Positions 1 to 6,346 are shown, counted from the stretch's first letter. The stretch: 10,835 nucleotides of DNA from JBIOYL01 sp044870185 (GCA_044870185.1 JBIOYL010000059.1:1-10835); one strand, 5' to 3'. Made by a program: numbers and translations. Notes: a model not told the origin generated them from the letters alone.

Positions 1-115
1 GGAACGGGCCGGCGCCGTCGCGGGCCACCAGGATGCCGAGGTCGACCAGCCGCTGGACCTCGGCCTCCGTCACGCCGGCGAGGTCGGCAAGTCCCGATGC
101 CGAGAGCGCATTCAT
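1..115 (-). CDS. N-terminal fragment of probable adenylate/guanylate cyclase-type regulatory protein (partial)
   Basis: Only the first 38 codons are inside the window; the gene continues past the left edge. The ATG is the complement of 113-115, and the peptide begins MNALSASGLADLAGVTEAEV and goes on through QRLVDLGILVARDGAGPF. This resembles the short helix-turn-helix, MerR-like stretch (a LADxAGVTEAEVxRLVDLGIL pattern) that I associate with the N-terminus of actinobacterial adenylate/guanylate cyclase-domain proteins. The catalytic domain is outside the window, so the enzyme class is inferred from this short segment only. A -10-like TAGGAT lies nine bases before the start, and AGGA within it could instead act as a weak ribosome binding site. 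The gene borders the decayed end of the integrative element. Other HTH-containing regulators remain possible. Confidence 0.5.
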   Translation of the reverse strand, partial: MNALSASGLADLAGVTEAEVQRLVDLGILVARDGAGPF

Positions 116-124
116 GCCGCCGTC

Positions 125-130
125 ATCCTA
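125..130 (-). promoter_or_regulatory. Putative -10 box of the left-edge gene
   Basis: On the minus strand this hexamer reads TAGGAT, a good actinobacterial -10 (TANNNT). Only nine bases separate it from the ATG at 115, so a transcript starting 6-8 nt downstream would have almost no leader. No convincing -35 is visible. Confidence 0.35.
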
Positions 131-136
131 GGAGCG

Positions 137-511
<375 letters not shown>

Positions 512-528
512 GCAGGGAGTAGCAGGGC

Positions 529-750
529 ATGACGGACAAGCTGTTGACCGTGGAGGAGGCGGCCGAGCGGCTGTGCACCACGCCCCGGCATGTGCGGCGG
601 CTAGTGTTCGAGCTCCGCATCGCCTACCGCAAGGTCGGCCGCTTCGTCCGCTTCCACCCTGACGATCTGGCCGAGTACGTGGCCGCCCACCGGATCGAGG
701 TCGCCCGGCCGGCGGCTGGTCGGCTCCGAGCGGTTGGTGGCAGGAGGTAG
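529..750 (+). CDS. xis: Excisionase-family helix-turn-helix protein of the integrative element
   Basis: This 73-aa basic protein starts MTDKLLTVEEAAERL. It matches the small helix-turn-helix (HTH_17, excisionase/MerR-like) family: LTVEEAAERLCTTPRHVRRL forms the winged-helix start, and KVGRFVRFHPDDLAEYVAAH the wing and third helix. In pSAM2-type elements such proteins bend DNA at the attachment site and steer the integrase towards excision. Length and motif order look complete, so this is the only apparently intact gene of the element. It lies 17 nt after rep and is followed three bases later by the integrase GTG, consistent with a rep-xis-int transcript. Because rep and int are both broken, the protein probably has no working partner here. 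The ribosome binding site is weak (a CAGGG just before the ATG). Family assignment is confident; actual excisionase activity is inferred from context. Confidence 0.82.
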   Translation: MTDKLLTVEEAAERLCTTPRHVRRLVFELRIAYRKVGRFVRFHPDDLAEYVAAHRIEVARPAAGRLRAVGGRR

Positions 751-753
751 CTC

Positions 754-1785
754 GTGGGCTACGTGGAGGACTTGCGGGGCAAGAAGCAGGGCCAGGGCCG
801 GCCCCGCTGGCGAGCACGCCACCGGGACCCATCGGGTGGGAGCGGTCCAGGAGCTTTGCTCGCAAGGTGGACGCTGAGCGGTTCCTGGTCGCCGTCGAGG
901 ACGCCAAGCTGCGCGGCGCCTACGTGGACCCGGCCGCCGGCCGAGTGCCGTTCTCGGAGTGGGCCGAGCGCTGGGCTCGGACGACGGTGACGCTGTGGCC
1001 GAGCACCTGCAAGGACTACGCGACGCTGCTCAAGAACCAGGTGCTCCCGGCCTTCGGGGACATGACGTTGGTCGCGATCGACGCGCTGGCCGTGCGGGAG
1101 TGGGTGGCCGAGCTGGTCGCTGACGGCCTGTCGGCCAAGCGTGCCCGCAAGGCTCACCAGGTTCTGTCGCAGATCCTGGCGAGTGCGGTGGATGGCGGGC
1201 GGCTGCCCCGCAACGTGGCCGAGGGGATCAAGCTGCCCAAGGTCCAGCGCAAGGAGATGCACTTCCTGACCGCCGCGCAGGTCGAGGCGCTGGCCGAGGC
1301 GATCGCCACCCCGTACGGCACGCTGATCCGGGTCGCCGCCTACACCGGCCTGCGACCCTGCGAGTTCGTGGCGCTCAAGGTCGGCCGACTCGATCTGCTG
1401 CGGGGGACGGTCCGGGTGGCCGAGGCCGCCCCCGAGGTCGCCGGGCATCTGGAGTGGGGCGGGGTCAAGACCCACGAGGCGCGGACGGTCCGGCTGCCGC
1501 GATCGGTCGCTGAGGAGCTGGGCGCCTACCTCGCCGGTCGCCCGACTGCGGCACACCGCCGCCTCGCTGATGATCCGCCAGGGCGCCAGCGTCAAGGCCG
1601 TCCAGCGCCAGCTCGGCCATGCCACGGCCAGCATCACCCTGGATACCTACGGGCACCTGTTCCCCGACGAGCTGGACGCCCTCGCCGGCCACCTGGAGGA
1701 CGCCCGCGTCGACGCCCTGGCGACCCTCGCACGGACCCAGCGCGGACCAACGGTCGTGCCCCTATGGGAAGGTGCAGGTCGGTGA
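754..1785 (+). pseudogene. int: Tyrosine integrase pseudogene of the integrative element (frameshift plus internal deletion)
   Basis: A pSAM2-type tyrosine recombinase would catalyse site-specific integration at the adjacent tRNA. Three frames must be joined to read it. From the GTG at 754 the peptide begins VGYVEDLRGKKQGQGRPRWR, then near 836-840 one base appears to be missing and the reading moves to the frame giving RSRSFARKVDAERFL. That frame carries the SAM-like N-terminal domain, catalytic Arg I (YTGLRPCEF, codon 1353-1355) and the beta-hairpin Lys (GVKTHEAR, 1467-1469). At about 1542-1546 the frame changes again, directly into LRHTAASLMIRQGASV, then LGHATASITLDTYGHLF with the nucleophile Tyr at 1648-1650. 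The roughly 60 codons normally lying between these blocks, including the first His of HxLRH, are absent. The stop lies 13 nt from the tRNA 3' end. Two independent lesions make an active enzyme very unlikely. Confidence 0.9.
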
Positions 1786-1798
1786 CCGGATTCGGGGG

Positions 1799-1825
1799 TG
1801 CCGGAGGAGGGGCTCGAACCCTCAC
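1799..1825. other. Probable attachment site (att) in the 3' end of tRNA-Leu
   Basis: The integrase remnant stops 13 nt from the tRNA 3' end, and actinomycete tyrosine integrases normally recombine within the T-arm and 3' acceptor half of a tRNA. The tRNA 3' half is complete, as expected when the element regenerates it. I found no second copy of this sequence to the left of rep in the window, so the opposite junction appears lost or lies elsewhere. The exact core limits are inferred. Confidence 0.4.
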
Positions 1826-1883
1826 GCCCTTGCGGGCCCGACGCTTTTAAGGCGCGGCTGTCTGCCGATTCCAGCACTCCGGC
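1799..1883 (-). tRNA. tRNA-Leu (anticodon UAA)
   Basis: On the minus strand an 85-nt class II tRNA folds well. The acceptor stem is a perfect GCCGGAG/CTCCGGC with discriminator A. The D-stem CTG/CAG, a GGCAGA D-loop and the T-arm GAGGG-TTCGAGC-CCCTC are all intact, and the long variable arm is GCCC-GCAA-GGGC. The anticodon loop CTTAAAA (plus-strand 1845-1851) carries TAA, so it reads UUA leucine codons, as bldA does in Streptomyces. CCA is not encoded; the 3' flank is CCC. The lowest anticodon-stem pair is a C-C mismatch and the next is G-U, so the stem is weaker than usual. The integrase remnant ends against the 3' half of this tRNA, which identifies it as the element's attachment site. Confidence 0.93.
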
Positions 1884-1899
1884 TCGGCTCGCCCGGCCA

Positions 1900-1921
1900 G
1901 CCTCGGCCAGGCCTCGGCCAG
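1900..1921. repeat. Two tandem 11-bp units in the tRNA leader
   Basis: GCCTCGGCCAG occurs twice head to tail just upstream (minus-strand sense) of the tRNA 5' end. It is short and GC-rich; no function is evident. Confidence 0.4.
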
Positions 1922-1940
1922 CAAGGCTACGCCACGCATG

Positions 1941-1959
1941 GGCCGCGCTCAGCGTGGCC
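1941..1959 (-). terminator. Hairpin downstream of the DedA gene
   Basis: GGCCGCG-CTCAG-CGTGGCC folds into a 7-bp stem (one G-U pair) with a 5-nt loop, starting 20 nt after the DedA stop codon. There is no T-tract on the minus strand, so it is at best a weak or factor-assisted terminator. It would separate the metal operon from the tRNA. Confidence 0.3.
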
Positions 1960-1979
1960 GCTCGTCGAGCTGGCCGCGG

Positions 1980-2621
1980 TCACAGGCGGCCGCCGGTCGT
2001 CTGGCGTGCCTGCTGGTAGCGGCGCACGAACCAGGCGGCGACGGCGACCACCAGCGCGGCGGCGACGAGGTAGCTGATGGGCCTGAGGTAGCGCTCCACG
2101 GTCGCCCACTGGCTGCCGACCGCGTAGCCGACCGCCGCCAGCGCGAACGTCCACGGCAGGCAGCCGGCGAACGTGTACAGCGTGAAGCGGCCCAGCGGCA
2201 TCTCGGCGATGCCGGCCGGCAGGCTGATGAACGTGCGCACCACCGGCAGCAGCCGCGATGCGAACACGGCGGCCTGGCCGTGGCGGTCGAACCACACCTC
2301 GGCGCGGTCGAGCTCGTGCTCGCGCAGGAACACGTAGCGGCCGAAGCGCTCGACCAGCGGCCGGCCCCCCCGGTAGCCGACGCCCCAGGCGATCCAGGAG
2401 CCGACCAGGTTGCCGAGCGCCCCCACGAGCCCCACCAGCAGGAAGTTGAGCGGCGCCCGGTCGCCGGCCGTGCTGGCCACGAAGGTCGCGTTTGCCAGCG
2501 CGCCGCCGAACAGCATGGTGACCTCGCTCGGTATCGGGACGCAGGCGGACTCGAGCACCATCAGCACGAAGATGGCCAGGTAGCCGTAATCGAGGATGGT
2601 GTTGGTGATGAGGTGTTCCAC
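1980..2621 (-). CDS. DedA family (SNARE-associated/VTT domain) integral membrane protein
   Basis: The 213-aa hydrophobic protein starts with GTG (complement of 2619-2621), preceded by AGGAG about 12 nt upstream. Family hallmarks are the N-terminal LESACVPIPSE motif (Glu24, Pro31, Glu33), a glycine-rich membrane segment VGALGNLVGSWIAWGVGY (about 66-83), the amphipathic re-entrant region SRLLPVVRTFISLPAG (Arg123, Arg129, Gly137), and C-terminal membrane helices followed by a basic tail. DedA proteins are inner-membrane transporters; characterised members move undecaprenyl phosphate or phospholipids across the membrane or affect proton-driven homeostasis. The substrate here cannot be read from sequence. 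The gene is the third in the probable cupredoxin-regulator-DedA operon, separated from the regulator by 97 nt that contain a tandem duplication. Length is normal for the family. Confidence 0.93.
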   Translation of the reverse strand: MEHLITNTILDYGYLAIFVLMVLESACVPIPSEVTMLFGGALANATFVASTAGDRAPLNFLLVGLVGALGNLVGSWIAWGVGYRGGRPLVERFGRYVFLREHELDRAEVWFDRHGQAAVFASRLLPVVRTFISLPAGIAEMPLGRFTLYTFAGCLPWTFALAAVGYAVGSQWATVERYLRPISYLVAAALVVAVAAWFVRRYQQARQTTGGRL

Positions 2622-2700
2622 GGACGCGGACGCTCCTGGTGTGGCGGCGAGGACGGACGAGGGACGCGGACGCTCCTGGTGTGGCGGTGGGACGGGCGAG
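2622..2700. repeat. Tandem duplication (40 bp + 39 bp) covering the DedA ribosome binding region
   Basis: The first 26 bp of each unit are identical (2622-2647 and 2662-2687). The rest of the units match except for two or three substitutions and one single-base indel. Each unit on the minus strand carries an AGGAG Shine-Dalgarno sequence, but only the unit next to 2621 is followed by a start codon. Confidence 0.9.
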
Positions 2701-2718
2701 CCGCGGGCATCCTACCCG

Positions 2719-3447
2719 TCAACGGCTCCAATGGCTCTCGCCGAGCAGGTAGGCGGTGGCGAGGCTCTCCGGGTCCTGGTCGGCTGGCCGGCCGTCGCCG
2801 GCGCGCTCGACCGCCACCGAGATGGTCCTGGCCGCGTACAGGGGCAGCGTGGTGGTGCGGCCGTCCGCGGCCAGGCAGGTCTCCGACGCGGTGTGCTCGG
2901 TGACCGTGTAGCTGGCGCCGGGCTCGACGCCGGCCCGCCGGAAGGTCCGCAGCAGGTCGTGGTCTTCGTTCTCGAAGCGCAGGACGCGCACGACGCTGCC
3001 CCCGGCGACGCCGGTCAGCGGGACGCCCGGCTCGCGCGGGTAGTCGCCGATCGGGTGGCCGTGCGGGCAGGTCCTCGCCTCGCCGATCATCTCGAGCATG
3101 CGCGCCTCCAGCCTCGGGGTGACGCCCATCTCGAACGTCTCCGCCTCCTCGTGGACCTCGTCCCATGGCACGCCCATCACCTTGACCAGGAACGCCTCGA
3201 CCAGCCGGTGCCGGCTGACGACGTGGCGGGCGATGCGCTCGCCCTCCTCGGTGAGCGAGATCCGCTTGCCGGGGCCACGCGTGACCAGCCGCTCGGCCTC
3301 GAGCCGGCGCACCATCTCGGTGACGCTGGGCGGCGACACCTGCATGGCGCGGGCCAGGTTGGTGGGCGTGCGGTCGATCCCGGCCTCGTGCAGCCAGTAC
3401 AGCGACTCCAGGTACTCCTGGACGGCCGGGCTGGGGGTCGTGGTCAT
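2719..3447 (-). CDS. DtxR/MntR-family metal-dependent transcriptional regulator
   Basis: This 242-aa repressor starts at the ATG complementary to 3445-3447, with GGAGGA eight bases upstream. An N-terminal winged helix (about residues 8-75; TNLARAMQVSPPSVTEMVRRLE is the HTH region) is followed by the dimerisation/metal domain (76-143, including SRHRLVEAFL, VHEEAETFEM and CPHGHPIGDYP). An SH3/FeoA-like C-terminal domain follows (about 145-225). Aligned by eye, the metal-binding positions are Glu11, Glu14, His80, Glu84, His99, Glu103, Glu106 and Met107. Glu at 103 is MntR-like; DtxR/IdeR have Cys there. Met107 replaces the usual His of both groups. The three-domain length is that of IdeR, so the metal preference (Mn or Fe) is unclear. 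The gene follows the cupredoxin gene by 23 nt and was probably transcribed with it. Family assignment is firm; the metal is inferred. Confidence 0.93.
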   Translation of the reverse strand: MTTTPSPAVQEYLESLYWLHEAGIDRTPTNLARAMQVSPPSVTEMVRRLEAERLVTRGPGKRISLTEEGERIARHVVSRHRLVEAFLVKVMGVPWDEVHEEAETFEMGVTPRLEARMLEMIGEARTCPHGHPIGDYPREPGVPLTGVAGGSVVRVLRFENEDHDLLRTFRRAGVEPGASYTVTEHTASETCLAADGRTTTLPLYAARTISVAVERAGDGRPADQDPESLATAYLLGESHWSR

Positions 3448-3470
3448 GGCGCCATCCTCCGTGCGAGACG

Positions 3471-3836
3471 TCACTTCGCGACGACCACGACCCGGCCGGT
3501 CATGCCGCCGTGCAGGCTGCAGAAGTAGTCGTAGGTGCCGGGCGTCTGGAAGCGGTGGGCGAACGACCCGCTGGCACGGGTCGGCGAGCTGAAGCCTGAG
3601 GCCTTGACGTTGTGGGGGACGTTGCCATCGGCGAAGTGCCAGGTCACCGTGGTGCCGGCGGGCACCTGGATGCTGGGCGGGTCGAACTTGAGGTGCTTGG
3701 CGACGACGTCGGTCACGCCGATGACCGGCCGCGCCGCCGTGGCCGGCTGCGCCGGCTTGGAGGTCTGGCAGGCGCCGAGCGCCATCGTGCACACAAGCGC
3801 GAGTAGCAGTGCCGGAAGGTGGAGTCGTCGTGGCAT
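3471..3836 (-). CDS. Cupredoxin-domain copper-binding lipoprotein (plastocyanin/amicyanin-like)
   Basis: The 121-aa protein has a lipoprotein signal peptide: MPRR, a hydrophobic run, then the lipobox LGAC with Cys23 as the lipidation site. A linker rich in Ala and Pro precedes a single cupredoxin fold (about 40-121). Type 1 copper ligands are visible as His75 (VPHNV), Cys106, His109 and Met112 in YFCSLHGGMTG. The Cys-x2-His-x2-Met loop is the short, amicyanin-like spacing. The protein is expected on the outer face of the cytoplasmic membrane as an electron carrier or copper-binding protein. The start is the second of two staggered ATGs and has GGAG five bases upstream; the other ATG is out of frame. 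It is the first gene of the probable operon with the DtxR-family regulator and DedA. The redox partner is unknown. Confidence 0.93.
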   Translation of the reverse strand: MPRRLHLPALLLALVCTMALGACQTSKPAQPATAARPVIGVTDVVAKHLKFDPPSIQVPAGTTVTWHFADGNVPHNVKASGFSSPTRASGSFAHRFQTPGTYDYFCSLHGGMTGRVVVVAK

Positions 3837-4037
3837 GCATGCTCCTTCGGTCTGCTCCAGTCTGCCAGCAAGATCCCCAGACCGGCCGTCCGACCGAGGC
3901 GAGGTTGGACGAGGGGCGCTGACGGACGGGGGACACCCGCCGGTGCCCTGCTTCGACCGCTCCCTGAGCGCTGCGGCCCGGTAAGCTTGCAGCGCCTCGA
4001 GGGATCGCCCGCGGCGCTCGCATCGAAAGGGGCAGGG

Positions 4038-4541
4038 GTGGCCGACTTTGGGACGCCCGCGTTGGCGGCGGCGGCGGCGACGGCGCGTGGGGCGCTGCGG
4101 CTTGCCGAAGGCGACGTCGCCGGCGCCATCGACAGCCTGCGCCGCGCCTGCGCGACCTGGCGGGAGCTCGGGCTGCCCTACGAGACGGCCCGCGCCCGCA
4201 TGCTGTACGGGGTCGCCGTCCGCAGGGCCGGGCACGCCGAGGACGCCCGGCTCGAGCTGCGCGCGGCCCTGGCGGCGTTCGAACGCCTGGGAGCCGTCGC
4301 CGACGCCGACCAGGCCGCCAAGCTCCTGGCCGAGCGGGCAGCCTTGCCGCGCGGGCTCACCGAGCGCGAAGCCCAGATCCTGCGCCTGGTCGCCGCCGGC
4401 AGGATCAACCGCGAGGTCGCCGCCGAGCTGGTGATCAGCGAGCACACCGTCGCCCGGCATCTCCAGAACATCTTCGCCAAGCTGGAGGTCCCGTCACGGG
4501 CGGCCGCGGCGGCCTTCGCGGTCGAGCACGGACTGGCCTGA
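4038..4541 (+). CDS. LuxR-type HTH regulator, short form or C-terminal remnant of a larger regulator
   Basis: From the GTG at 4038 the product is 167 aa. Residues about 5-95 are Ala-rich amphipathic helices resembling the last TPR-like repeats of large LuxR/LAL-type regulators (RRACATWRELGLPYETARAR, then ARLELRAALAAFERLG). Residues 106-167 are a complete LuxR-type HTH: GLTEREAQILRLVAAG, then VAAELVISEHTVARHLQNIF and AKLEVPSRAAAAAFAVEHGL. Close relatives I recall carry this pair of regions at the end of proteins of several hundred residues with an ATPase domain. The 200 bases before 4038 encode nothing like that. It is therefore either the surviving 3' end of a degraded gene or a compact regulator. 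The frame stays open upstream to about 3819, but that segment looks non-coding. GGGGCAGG precedes the GTG as a weak ribosome binding site. Confidence 0.65.
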   Translation: MADFGTPALAAAAATARGALRLAEGDVAGAIDSLRRACATWRELGLPYETARARMLYGVAVRRAGHAEDARLELRAALAAFERLGAVADADQAAKLLAERAALPRGLTEREAQILRLVAAGRINREVAAELVISEHTVARHLQNIFAKLEVPSRAAAAAFAVEHGLA

Positions 4542-4565
4542 GCGCCCCGGACCGCGTCGCCCCCA

Positions 4566-4581
4566 TGGTCAGTTCTGACCA
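4566..4581. promoter_or_regulatory. 16-bp palindrome, possible operator upstream of the monooxygenase gene
   Basis: TGGTCAGTTCTGACCA is a perfect 7-bp inverted repeat around a TT centre. It lies 24 nt after the LuxR stop and about 58 nt upstream of the likely -10 box of the monooxygenase gene. Perfect short-spaced dyads of this size are typical of dimeric repressor sites. It could also form a small RNA hairpin after the LuxR gene, but it lacks a T-tract. Confidence 0.4.
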
Positions 4582-4638
4582 CGACGTCGGCCAGCGGGTT
4601 GGCTGGTTCCGGCGATGTCCGTCGCCCTGCCCGTCCGC

Positions 4639-4644
4639 TAGGGT
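4639..4644 (+). promoter_or_regulatory. Putative -10 box of the monooxygenase gene
   Basis: TAGGGT matches the common actinobacterial -10 and lies 34 nt upstream of the ATG, leaving room for a normal leader with the strong GAGGGGAGGAAAGGAAGG ribosome binding region. No clear -35 hexamer is visible at 17-18 nt. Confidence 0.35.
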
Positions 4645-4678
4645 CGTGCAGGAAGCAGACGAGGGGAGGAAAGGAAGG

Positions 4679-5998
4679 ATGGACGGCAACCGCGGCGCGG
4701 AGCGCGCCGAGACGGTGATCATCGGCGGCGGCCAGGCAGGCCTCGCAGTGGGCTACCACTTGGCCAGGCGGGATCGGCCGTTCGTGATCCTGGAGGCGAA
4801 CCGGCGGGTCGGCGACTCCTGGCGCAAGCGCTGGGACTCCCTGCGCCTGTTCACCCCCGCCCGCCACGACGGGCTGCCGGGCTGGCCCTTCCCCGCGCTC
4901 CCCTGGTCGTTCCCCACCAGAGACGAGATGGCCGACTACCTCGAGGCCTACGCGGCCCGCTTCGAGCTGCCCGTTCGGACCGGCGTGCGCGTGGAGCGGC
5001 TCTCCAGGGACGACGACGGGACCTACGTCGTCGCGGCGGGCGAGCGGCGGTTCGAGGCCGACCACGTGGTGCTGGCAGCGGGCGCCTACCAGAGCCCCAG
5101 CGTCCCCGCCTTCGCCGCCAAGCTCGATCCGGGCATCGTGCAGCTGCATTCTAGCCAGTACCGGGGTCCGTCCCAGCTGCGCGCGGGCGGCGTCCTGGTG
5201 GTCGGCGCCGGCAACTCGGGCGCCGAGATCGCCCTTGAAGCCGCGCTCGGGCACCCGACGTGGCTGTCGGGAAGGGGAACCGGCCACATCCCGTTCCGCA
5301 TCGACGGCCTCGCCTCACGGCTGCTGCTCGAGCCCCTGGTGCTCCGGTTCGTCTTCCACCGCGTGCTGACCGTGCGCACGCCCATCGGCCGCAGAGCCCG
5401 GCCGAAGATCGTCTCCCGGGGTGGACCGCTCATCCGCATCAAGCCGGAGGACCTCGCCGCCGCCGGGATCGAACGCGTCGCGCGGGTCGCGGGCGTCCGC
5501 GACGGGCTGCCGGCGCTCGAGGACGGCCGCGTCCTGGAGGTGGCGAACGTCGTCTGGTGCACGGGGTTCCGGCACGACTTCTCGTGGATCGACCTGCCCG
5601 GCATCGGCCAGGACGGGCCCGTGCAGCAGCGCGGCGTCGTCGCCGGCGAGCCGGGCCTGTACGTCGTCGGCCTGCACTTCCTGTACTCGCTGTCCTCGGC
5701 GATGATCCACGGGGTCGGCAGGGACGCCGACCACATCGCCAAGCAGATCGCCGCGCGGGCACGGGCCGGGCGGTCCAGGCCGAGCGTTCCGGCCGCCGCG
5801 GGAGCCCGGGGCCGATCCCACCTCACCGTCGACGGGGTGGCGGGCGACGGAGGCCGTTGCCTCGGCGCGGGTGGCCAGCCGCCCTGGCCGCGGCCGTCCG
5901 CGTCGGGGCCGGCCGGCCACGAGCCGCTCAACGCTCGCGCGCCCAGCTCGCCAGGTGCGCTCAACGCTCGCGCGCCCAGCTCGCCAGGTGCTCGATGA
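4679..5998 (+). CDS. FAD/NAD(P)-binding flavoprotein monooxygenase (CzcO/YUCCA-like)
   Basis: This 439-aa class B-type flavoprotein would use NADPH and FAD to oxygenate an unknown small molecule in the cytoplasm. The ATG at 4679 has a purine-rich ribosome binding site directly before it. The FAD fold is VIIGGGQAGLAVGYHL (Gly16, 18, 21), followed by VGDSWRKRWDSLRLFTP and the FPTRDEMADYLEAYA block. LAAGAYQSPSVP and the linker VQLHSSQYRG resemble the FMO-identifying region. The NADPH fold is VLVVGAGNSGAEIALE (Gly176, 178, 181), and WCTGFRHDF closes the FAD domain. The enzyme core ends near residue 365. The last 74 residues or so are Ala/Gly/Pro-rich and end in two copies of LNARAPSSPGA encoded by a 33-bp tandem duplication. 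They overlap the convergent doc gene by 38 nt and are probably readthrough sequence. The substrate cannot be assigned. Confidence 0.9.
   Translation: MDGNRGAERAETVIIGGGQAGLAVGYHLARRDRPFVILEANRRVGDSWRKRWDSLRLFTPARHDGLPGWPFPALPWSFPTRDEMADYLEAYAARFELPVRTGVRVERLSRDDDGTYVVAAGERRFEADHVVLAAGAYQSPSVPAFAAKLDPGIVQLHSSQYRGPSQLRAGGVLVVGAGNSGAEIALEAALGHPTWLSGRGTGHIPFRIDGLASRLLLEPLVLRFVFHRVLTVRTPIGRRARPKIVSRGGPLIRIKPEDLAAAGIERVARVAGVRDGLPALEDGRVLEVANVVWCTGFRHDFSWIDLPGIGQDGPVQQRGVVAGEPGLYVVGLHFLYSLSSAMIHGVGRDADHIAKQIAARARAGRSRPSVPAAAGARGRSHLTVDGVAGDGGRCLGAGGQPPWPRPSASGPAGHEPLNARAPSSPGALNARAPSSPGAR
5925..5990. repeat. Perfect 33-bp tandem duplication at the monooxygenase/doc convergence
   Basis: Bases 5925-5957 and 5958-5990 are identical. 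The second copy contains the last ten codons and most of the stop region of doc (minus strand). The first copy is an extra image of that end lying beyond the doc stop codon. On the plus strand it adds exactly 11 codons to the monooxygenase frame. Confidence 0.95.
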
Positions 5999-6338
5999 GC
6001 TTGCTCAGCCCCGTCTGACCGCCGGCCGCCGCGACCACCAGCTCGACCGCCTCGTCGACCGAGGACGGGTCAAGGTCGAGACCGTTCAGGTCGTAGAACA
6101 CCACTGCCGCCGCCCAGGCAAGCCGCTTGTTGCCGTCCACCAGCGCGTGGTTGCGGACGACCGCTTCCAATAGGGCCGCAGCCTTCTCGTGGATGGTCGG
6201 GTACGCGTCCTTGCCGAAGGCGCTGGCCTGTGGCCGGTGCGCCGCCGCGGCGAGGAGACCGATGTCCCTGACCGCCGGGGCGCCGAGCACTTCTTCCGCG
6301 ATGCTCAGCAGGTCCTCGACGGTCAGATGCTCCACCAC
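5961..6338 (-). CDS. doc: Doc-family (Fic fold) toxin of a type II toxin-antitoxin module
   Basis: The 125-aa protein from the GTG at 6338 begins VVEHLTVEDLLSIAEEVLG, the usual Doc N-terminus. The catalytic Fic-type motif is HALVDGNKR (His64 to Arg72), with Asp68, Gly69, Asn70 and Lys71 present. The Phe of the HxFx(D/N)GNxxR consensus is Leu or Val here, as in many actinobacterial relatives. RDIGLLAAAAHRPQASAFG and FGKDAYPTIHEKAAALL are the other typical Doc blocks. Phage P1 Doc phosphorylates EF-Tu and stops translation; the same activity is inferred. The start lies 8 nt after the antitoxin stop, so the two genes are translationally coupled. A second GTG follows immediately and could be used instead. 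The frame is open further upstream, but that part lies within the antitoxin gene. The 3' end overlaps the monooxygenase gene. Confidence 0.92.
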   Translation of the reverse strand: MVEHLTVEDLLSIAEEVLGAPAVRDIGLLAAAAHRPQASAFGKDAYPTIHEKAAALLEAVVRNHALVDGNKRLAWAAAVVFYDLNGLDLDPSSVDEAVELVVAAAGGQTGLSKLIEHLASWARER

Positions 6339-6346
6339 GATGTCCG

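Noticed and set aside
830..845. Programmed frameshift in the integrase
   Set aside because: A second, unrelated deletion destroys the same gene, and no slippery heptamer with a downstream structure was recognised.
1938..3528. Two overlapping plus-strand open frames of over 300 codons opposite the DedA and DtxR-family genes
   Set aside because: The composition is antisense-like, and the minus-strand genes beneath have recognisable domains and ribosome binding sites.
3837..4037. Coding extension of the LuxR-type gene upstream of 4038
   Set aside because: The open frame there shows no similarity to regulator domains and includes the control region and leader of the divergent cupredoxin gene.
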